Shown here: positions 4,917 to 9,877 of the stretch, piece by piece
How positions within the stretch are numbered: the stretch's first letter is position 1
Layout: each line of letters starts with the position of its first letter
Assembly: GCA_902492275.1 (NCBI GenBank)
Contig: CABUKW010000116.1
Coordinates: 1-9,877 of the forward strand
Reading direction: 5' to 3'
From: an uncultured Peptococcaceae bacterium
GTDB lineage: Bacteria; Bacillota; Peptococcia; Peptococcales; Peptococcaceae
Length of the DNA stretch: 9,877 bases
The notes under the pieces: generated by a model
The model's database searches: none
The model's input: the letters and a program-made list of their open reading frames with translations, nothing else
Told to the model about the DNA's origin: nothing
Translations under genes and position numbers: made by a program

Positions 4917-6890
4917 ATGCCAGATTTCAAATTACATTCTGAATATCAGCCTACCGGCGATCAGCCGCAGGCCATTGCTAAGCTGGTGGACGGGCTGGAT
5001 TCGGGCTATCCTAAGCAGATTATGCTGGGGGTTACCGGTTCGGGAAAAACATTCACCATGGCCAATATCATTGCGGAGGCCAACCGACCAGCGCTGATTA
5101 TTGCCCATAATAAAACGCTGGCAGCGCAGTTATATAGTGAGTTCAAGGAGTTTTTTCCAGAGAATGCGGTAGAATATTTTGTGTCCTACTACGATTATTA
5201 TCAGCCGGAGGCTTATGTGGCGTCCACCGATACCTATATTGAAAAGGATGCACAGATTAACGAAGAAATTGAGAAGCTGCGCCACTCGGCTACGGCGGCT
5301 TTGCTGGAGCGCCGCGATGTGATTGTGGTGGCCAGCGTGTCTTGTATTTACGGGCTGGGTTCGCCGGAGGAATACCGGGAGCAGACACTGTCTCTGCGGG
5401 TGGGGCTGACCTACGACAGAGATGAAATTTTGCATAAGCTGGTGGAAATTCAGTATGAGCGCAATGACGTCAATTTTCACCGTGGCACTTTCCGTGTGCG
5501 GGGTGACAGTATTGAAGTGCTGCCGGCCAGCGCCAGTGAGCGAGCCATCCGCATTGAGATGTTTGGTGACGAGGTGGACCGCATTGCGGAAATTGATGTG
5601 ATTACCGGACAAGTGCTGGGACTGCGCAATCATGTTAGTATTTATCCCAACACGCACTATGCCACCGACCCTGAATATATGGAAACGGCTATTGCTGCTA
5701 TTGAAGCGGAAATGGAGCAGCAAGTGGCTCTGTTCAAGTCGCAGAATAAGCTGTTGGAAGCGCAGCGTATTGAACAGCGCACCCGCTATGATATGGAAAT
5801 GCTGCGGGAGGTGGGCTTCTGTAATGGCGTGGAAAACTATTCGCGGCCATTGTCGGGCCGAGAGCCAGGTTCTACGCCAAACACCTTGCTAGATTTCTTT
5901 CCCGATGATTTTTTAACTTTTATAGATGAGTCCCATGTGACGGTATCCCAAGTGGGCGGCATGTATGCCGGTGACCGCTCCCGTAAGGAGAATTTGGTCA
6001 ACTTTGGCTTCCGTTTGCCCTCGGCACTGGATAATCGGCCTTTGCGTTTTGATGAATTTGAGCAGAAAACGGGACAAACCATCTATGTTAGCGCCACGCC
6101 CAACGTTTACGAACGGGAGCACAGCCAGCAGGTGGTGGAACAGATTATCCGGCCTACTGGTTTAGTAGACCCGGAAGTAGAGGTGCGCCCTGTGCAAAAT
6201 CAGATTGACGATTTGCTGGAGGAAATTCGCATTCGGGCAGAGAAGGACCAGCGGGTGCTGGTAACTACGCTGACCAAGAAGATGGCTGAGGATTTGACCG
6301 ATTATATGAAAAGTGTGGGCGTGCGAGTGCGGTATCTGCATTCGGAGGTAAAAACCATTGAGCGTATGGAAATTTTGCGGGATTTGCGCAAAGGAGAGTT
6401 TGACGTGCTGGTAGGCATCAATCTACTGCGGGAAGGACTGGACTTGCCAGAAGTGTCGCTGGTGGCCATTCTGGACGCTGACAAAGAGGGTTTTCTGCGC
6501 TCGGAAACCTCACTGGTGCAAACCATTGGCCGGGCGGCCCGCAATGCAGAGGGTAAGGTAATCATGTACGGCGATGTTATCACTGGCTCCATGCGCAAGG
6601 CTATTGACGAAACTGAGCGCCGCCGTACTATTCAGATAGCCTATAACGAGGCCCATGGCATTGTACCGAAAACCATTGAAAAGAATATTCGAGCTGTGAT
6701 CGAAGCCACCATGGTGGCCGAGGAAATAGCTGATTATGTGGCAGAACGGCCGCTGCTCAGCGTGAAGGAACGGGAAAAACGGATTCGCCAGTTAGAAAAG
6801 GATATGAAGGCTGCGGCCAAACAGCTGGAATTTGAAAAGGCCGCCCAGCTGCGTGATGAAATTCGGAAGCTGCGAGAAGAACAGGAGTAG
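4917..6890 (+). CDS. uvrB: Excinuclease ABC subunit B
   Basis: UvrB is the damage-verifying helicase-like subunit of nucleotide excision repair: it is loaded by UvrA, clamps the damaged strand and recruits UvrC for incision. The 657 residues are a full-length, intact copy. Walker A GVTGSGKT is at 38-45; the beta-hairpin that inserts between strands is around YFVSYYDYYQPEAYVASTDTY (87-107); the UvrA-interacting domain follows (about 150-250); Walker B is DESH at 337-340; helicase motif V/VI includes GINLLREGLD (500-509) and QTIGRAARN (535-543). The C-terminal UVR motif (about 617-652, charged coiled helix ending LRDEIRKL) contacts UvrC. The ATG start has GAGGTG 5 bases upstream. A strong promoter precedes it, and the stop is 3 bases before uvrA, so the two form an operon with stoichiometric production of partners. 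Confidence 0.99.
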   Translation: MPDFKLHSEYQPTGDQPQAIAKLVDGLDSGYPKQIMLGVTGSGKTFTMANIIAEANRPALIIAHNKTLAAQLYSEFKEFFPENAVEYFVSYYDYYQPEAYVASTDTYIEKDAQINEEIEKLRHSATAALLERRDVIVVASVSCIYGLGSPEEYREQTLSLRVGLTYDRDEILHKLVEIQYERNDVNFHRGTFRVRGDSIEVLPASASERAIRIEMFGDEVDRIAEIDVITGQVLGLRNHVSIYPNTHYATDPEYMETAIAAIEAEMEQQVALFKSQNKLLEAQRIEQRTRYDMEMLREVGFCNGVENYSRPLSGREPGSTPNTLLDFFPDDFLTFIDESHVTVSQVGGMYAGDRSRKENLVNFGFRLPSALDNRPLRFDEFEQKTGQTIYVSATPNVYEREHSQQVVEQIIRPTGLVDPEVEVRPVQNQIDDLLEEIRIRAEKDQRVLVTTLTKKMAEDLTDYMKSVGVRVRYLHSEVKTIERMEILRDLRKGEFDVLVGINLLREGLDLPEVSLVAILDADKEGFLRSETSLVQTIGRAARNAEGKVIMYGDVITGSMRKAIDETERRRTIQIAYNEAHGIVPKTIEKNIRAVIEATMVAEEIADYVAERPLLSVKEREKRIRQLEKDMKAAAKQLEFEKAAQLRDEIRKLREEQE

Positions 6891-6893
6891 ATT

Positions 6894-9764
6894 ATGACGA
6901 CCAATACACCAAAGAATATGATTAAAATTCAGGGCGCCCGGGTGCATAACCTGAAAAATATTGATATCGAAATTCCCCGCGATCAATTCATTGTTATGAC
7001 CGGGCTTAGTGGTTCGGGAAAGTCGTCGCTGGCCTTTGATACCATTTATGCCGAAGGGCAGCGGCGCTACATGGAATCGCTGTCCTCCTATGCCCGTATG
7101 TTTTTAGGCCAGATGGATAAGCCCGATGTGGACTATATCGAAGGACTGTCGCCGGCAGTGTCCATCGACCAGAAAACCACCAGCCGCAATCCCCGCTCCA
7201 CGGTGGGTACAGTGACGGAGATTTATGACTATCTGCGTCTGTTGTTTGCCCGTGTAGGGACGCCCCATTGTCCCAAATGCGGTAAGCCTATCAGCCAGCA
7301 GACGGTGGAGCAGATGGTGGATCAGTTGATGGCCTATCCAGAGCGCACCAAGCTACAGGTATTGGCGCCTATTGCCCGCGGCAAAAAGGGTGAGTACCAG
7401 AAAACCTTTGAACAACTGAAAAAAAGCGGCTATGTGCGCGTGCGGGTAGATGGTGAAATGCGGGAGTTGGAGGAAGACATCAAGCTGACCAAAACTAAAA
7501 AACATAACATCGAAGTGGTCATAGACCGCATTGTCATCAAGCCAGGTATTGAGGGCCGGCTGTCCGATTCGCTGGAAACAGCGTTGAAGTTGGCCGATGG
7601 CATTGTGATGATTGATGTCATTGACCAGGAAATGCTGACATTAAGTTCCAATTTTGCTTGCGTGGACTGTGGTATCAGCATTGGAGAAATCAATCCCCGC
7701 ATGTTTTCCTTTAACAATCCTTACGGTGCTTGTCCGGCCTGCGACGGGCTGGGCAGTAAGATGGAAATTGACGCGGCGCTGGTCATTCCCGACCCCACTC
7801 TGTCTATCCGGCAGGGCGCACTGGCTCCCTGGAGCAAAGGCGGCATCAGTACCTATTATATTCAGATGCTGGAAGCCATTGCGGAAAAAATGGATATTAA
7901 TCTAGACATCCCCTGGCAGGAACTGCCGGAGGAGCATAAGCAAATTATTTTATATGGTGCTGGAGAGGAACGTATTACCTTTCACTACATCAACCTGTTT
8001 AATGAAGCCAAAACCCACACCAGCCTGTATGAAGGGATTATCCCCAATCTGACCCGACGCTACCGGGATACCAATTCGGACTATGCCCGAGAAGAAATCG
8101 AAAGCTATATGACCGATAATCAGTGTCCAGTTTGCAAAGGTAAGCGCTTAAAGCCAGAGGTGCTGGCTGTAAAAATAAATGGCTATAATATTGCCCAGGT
8201 TACCGATATGACCATTCTGGAAGCAGCGGACTTTTTTGCGACGCTGCAATTAACAGAACGGCAACAGCTGATTGGCCATCAGATTTTAAAAGAAATCAAG
8301 GCCCGTTTGAATTTCTTAGTCAATGTAGGATTGGATTATCTGACATTAAGTCGAGCTGCCGGGACGCTATCTGGCGGTGAAGCTCAGCGTATTCGGCTGG
8401 CCACCCAAATCGGTTCCGGTTTGGTGGGCGTACTTTATGTGCTGGACGAACCCAGCATCGGGCTGCATCAGCGGGATAACGCCCGTCTGATTGAATCGCT
8501 GGAGCATTTGCGGGATTTAGGCAATACCCTGATTGTGGTAGAGCATGACGAGGACACCATGTACGCCGCCGACTATATTGTGGATATTGGCCCCGGTGCT
8601 GGTGTGGAAGGCGGTCAGGTGGTAGCGGCCGGCACGTTGGAGGAAATCAAGAACAATCCCGATTCTATAACTGGGCTGTATTTGTCCGGCAAGCGCCAAA
8701 TTCCTATTCCACCGGTGCGTCGTCAACCAAAAGACGATAAATGGCTGGTGGTGGAAGGCGCTGCGGAAAACAATCTGAAAAATATCGACGTTAAAATTCC
8801 CCTGGGGGTGTTCACTTGCGTGACAGGGGTGTCGGGTTCTGGAAAAAGCTCGCTAATTAACGAAATCCTTTACAAAGCCCTGACTCGCAGTCTATATAAA
8901 AATGCAAAAATGCATCCTGGCAAACACAAAGGCATACAAGGGTTGGAACATATCGACAAGGTCATCAATATTGACCAGTCGCCCATTGGCCGCACGCCCC
9001 GCTCCAATCCAGCCACCTACACCGGCGTATTTGACGCTATCCGTGAACTGTTTGCCCAGACGCAGGACGCCAAAATGCGGGGCTACAAGGCTGGACGGTT
9101 CAGCTTTAATGTGAAGGGTGGGCGTTGTGAAGCGTGCAGCGGCGACGGTATCATCAAGATTGAGATGCACTTTTTGTCCGACGTGTATGTGCCCTGCGAG
9201 GTTTGCAAAGGCAGGCGGTATAATCGGGAAACGTTGGATGTGCATTACAAAGGTAAAAACATTGCCGATGTGTTGGATATGACCGTTAACCAAGCGGCAG
9301 AGTTTTTTGAAAATCTGCCCAAGATTTACCGCAAGATTAAAACTTTGCAGGATGTAGGTCTGGGTTATGTGAAGCTGGGACAACCGGCCACCACTTTATC
9401 CGGCGGCGAAGCCCAGCGGGTGAAGCTGGCCACTGAATTATCCCGTAAAAGCACCGGCAAAACCCTGTATATTTTAGATGAACCCACCACTGGTCTGCAT
9501 ATCGCCGACATTCACAAGCTGCTGGAAGTGCTGAACCGTCTGGTGGCCGATGGCGACAGTGTGCTGGTTATTGAACATAACATGGATGTCATCAAATCGG
9601 CTGACTATATCATCGACTTGGGACCGGAAGGCGGCAAAGGCGGCGGTCGCATTGTGGCCACCGGTACACCGGAAGAAGTGGTGAAGGTGAAAAAATCTTA
9701 CACCGGTCAATTTTTGAAAAAATTTATGGACAGACAGCTCAACGGTCCAAAACCAGAGCTGTAA
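6894..9764 (+). CDS. uvrA: Excinuclease ABC subunit A
   Basis: UvrA is the dimeric ABC ATPase that finds DNA lesions, hands the site to UvrB and leaves. At 956 residues it is a complete copy of normal length. Half one has Walker A GLSGSGKSS (37-45), signature LSGGEAQRI (492-500) and Walker B LDEPSIGL (517-524); half two has GVSGSGKSS (645-653), LSGGEAQRV (835-843) and LDEPTTGL (861-868). Zinc modules are visible as CVDC/CPAC (256-259, 280-283) and CEAC/CEVC (745-748, 768-771); CPKC at 126 and CPVC at 411 are further cysteine pairs seen in many family members. The UvrB-binding domain lies around 130-250. Translation starts at ATG 6894, with AGGAG (6883-6887) embedded in the last codons of uvrB 6 bases upstream, consistent with translational coupling. 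No frameshift or missing motif is seen. Confidence 0.99.
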   Translation: MTTNTPKNMIKIQGARVHNLKNIDIEIPRDQFIVMTGLSGSGKSSLAFDTIYAEGQRRYMESLSSYARMFLGQMDKPDVDYIEGLSPAVSIDQKTTSRNPRSTVGTVTEIYDYLRLLFARVGTPHCPKCGKPISQQTVEQMVDQLMAYPERTKLQVLAPIARGKKGEYQKTFEQLKKSGYVRVRVDGEMRELEEDIKLTKTKKHNIEVVIDRIVIKPGIEGRLSDSLETALKLADGIVMIDVIDQEMLTLSSNFACVDCGISIGEINPRMFSFNNPYGACPACDGLGSKMEIDAALVIPDPTLSIRQGALAPWSKGGISTYYIQMLEAIAEKMDINLDIPWQELPEEHKQIILYGAGEERITFHYINLFNEAKTHTSLYEGIIPNLTRRYRDTNSDYAREEIESYMTDNQCPVCKGKRLKPEVLAVKINGYNIAQVTDMTILEAADFFATLQLTERQQLIGHQILKEIKARLNFLVNVGLDYLTLSRAAGTLSGGEAQRIRLATQIGSGLVGVLYVLDEPSIGLHQRDNARLIESLEHLRDLGNTLIVVEHDEDTMYAADYIVDIGPGAGVEGGQVVAAGTLEEIKNNPDSITGLYLSGKRQIPIPPVRRQPKDDKWLVVEGAAENNLKNIDVKIPLGVFTCVTGVSGSGKSSLINEILYKALTRSLYKNAKMHPGKHKGIQGLEHIDKVINIDQSPIGRTPRSNPATYTGVFDAIRELFAQTQDAKMRGYKAGRFSFNVKGGRCEACSGDGIIKIEMHFLSDVYVPCEVCKGRRYNRETLDVHYKGKNIADVLDMTVNQAAEFFENLPKIYRKIKTLQDVGLGYVKLGQPATTLSGGEAQRVKLATELSRKSTGKTLYILDEPTTGLHIADIHKLLEVLNRLVADGDSVLVIEHNMDVIKSADYIIDLGPEGGKGGGRIVATGTPEEVVKVKKSYTGQFLKKFMDRQLNGPKPEL
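9734..9762 (+). repeat. Inverted repeat at the uvrA stop codon
   Basis: ACAGCTC (9734-9740) is exactly complementary to GAGCTGT (9756-9762) around a 15-base loop; the right arm runs into the TAA stop. No T-run follows, so it is not a standard terminator. A second small hairpin, ACTGC/GCAGT, lies at 9780-9793. Confidence 0.4.
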
Positions 9765-9877
9765 TACCTTCTGCTAGTCACTGCCGATGCAGTCATGAAA
9801 AAGGCGTTGGAATGAACCTATTTGGTGTGCTACCCGTCAAGTAGACAATGAAAAAAATATAAAATTTTTGTGTTGCC
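9765..9877. other. Noncoding end of the window, possible insertion-sequence-like terminus
   Basis: No gene is visible. CCCGTCAAGTAGACA at 9833-9847 reads TGTCTACTTGACGGG on the other strand, which resembles an IS3-family type terminus (TG...CA), and it is followed by an A/T-rich stretch. No transposase lies on either side within the window, and the next gene is out of view. Confidence 0.3.

Noticed and set aside
5130..5723. 197-codon frame antisense to uvrB, and similar long antisense frames in uvrA and birA
   Set aside because: They are shadows of strongly biased codons in complete, recognisable genes on the other strand.
1..9877. tRNA or rRNA genes, phage genes, toxin-antitoxin or defence systems
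   Set aside because: No cloverleaf-like GGTTCGAATCC arm, rRNA segment or recognisable defence domain was found on either strand.

Overview
This window looks like chromosomal DNA from a low-to-moderate GC Bacillota bacterium. The S28-type cysteine-rich L28 protein, the bifunctional BirA, the uvrB-uvrA gene order, strong GGAGG-type ribosome binding sites and sigma-A-like promoters with extended -10 boxes all fit. The L28 sequence and the feel of the proteins make a Negativicute (Veillonella/Acidaminococcus-like) plausible, but that is an inference from memory and no search was run.

Layout. 1-300: the 3' end of an IS3-family insertion sequence (C-terminal tail of the transposase, then the right end). 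347-1012 (-): an unrecognised 221-aa protein. 1117-1434 (-): a compact monocistronic rpmB unit with promoter, ideal ribosome binding site and terminator. 1435-1921: about 500 bases with no convincing gene but with many short repeats, including a degenerate 11-bp tandem array and inverted repeats of the same TGGCATA-like word. 1989-2993 (+): birA. 3173-4075 (+): two adjacent genes for membrane-anchored proteins built from DnaJ-type CxxCxGxG zinc-binding motifs but lacking a J domain; they appear to be paralogues. A good rho-independent terminator closes this unit at about 4173-4214. 4215-4731: AT-rich intergenic DNA without a credible gene. 4732-9764: a strong promoter, an approximately 150-nt leader, and the uvrB-uvrA operon. 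9765-9877: noncoding end of the window, with a possible insertion-sequence-like end.

How the genes work together. UvrA and UvrB are partners in nucleotide excision repair and are translationally close (3 bases between stop and start). L28 is a ribosomal protein and BirA is the biotin-protein ligase/repressor; these are independent housekeeping units. The two zinc-motif membrane proteins are the only part of the window that looks like an uncharacterised functional module; their shared N-terminal motif pattern suggests duplication and a joint role, but the sequence does not say what that role is. Nothing here amounts to a clearly new defence, CRISPR or mobile system.
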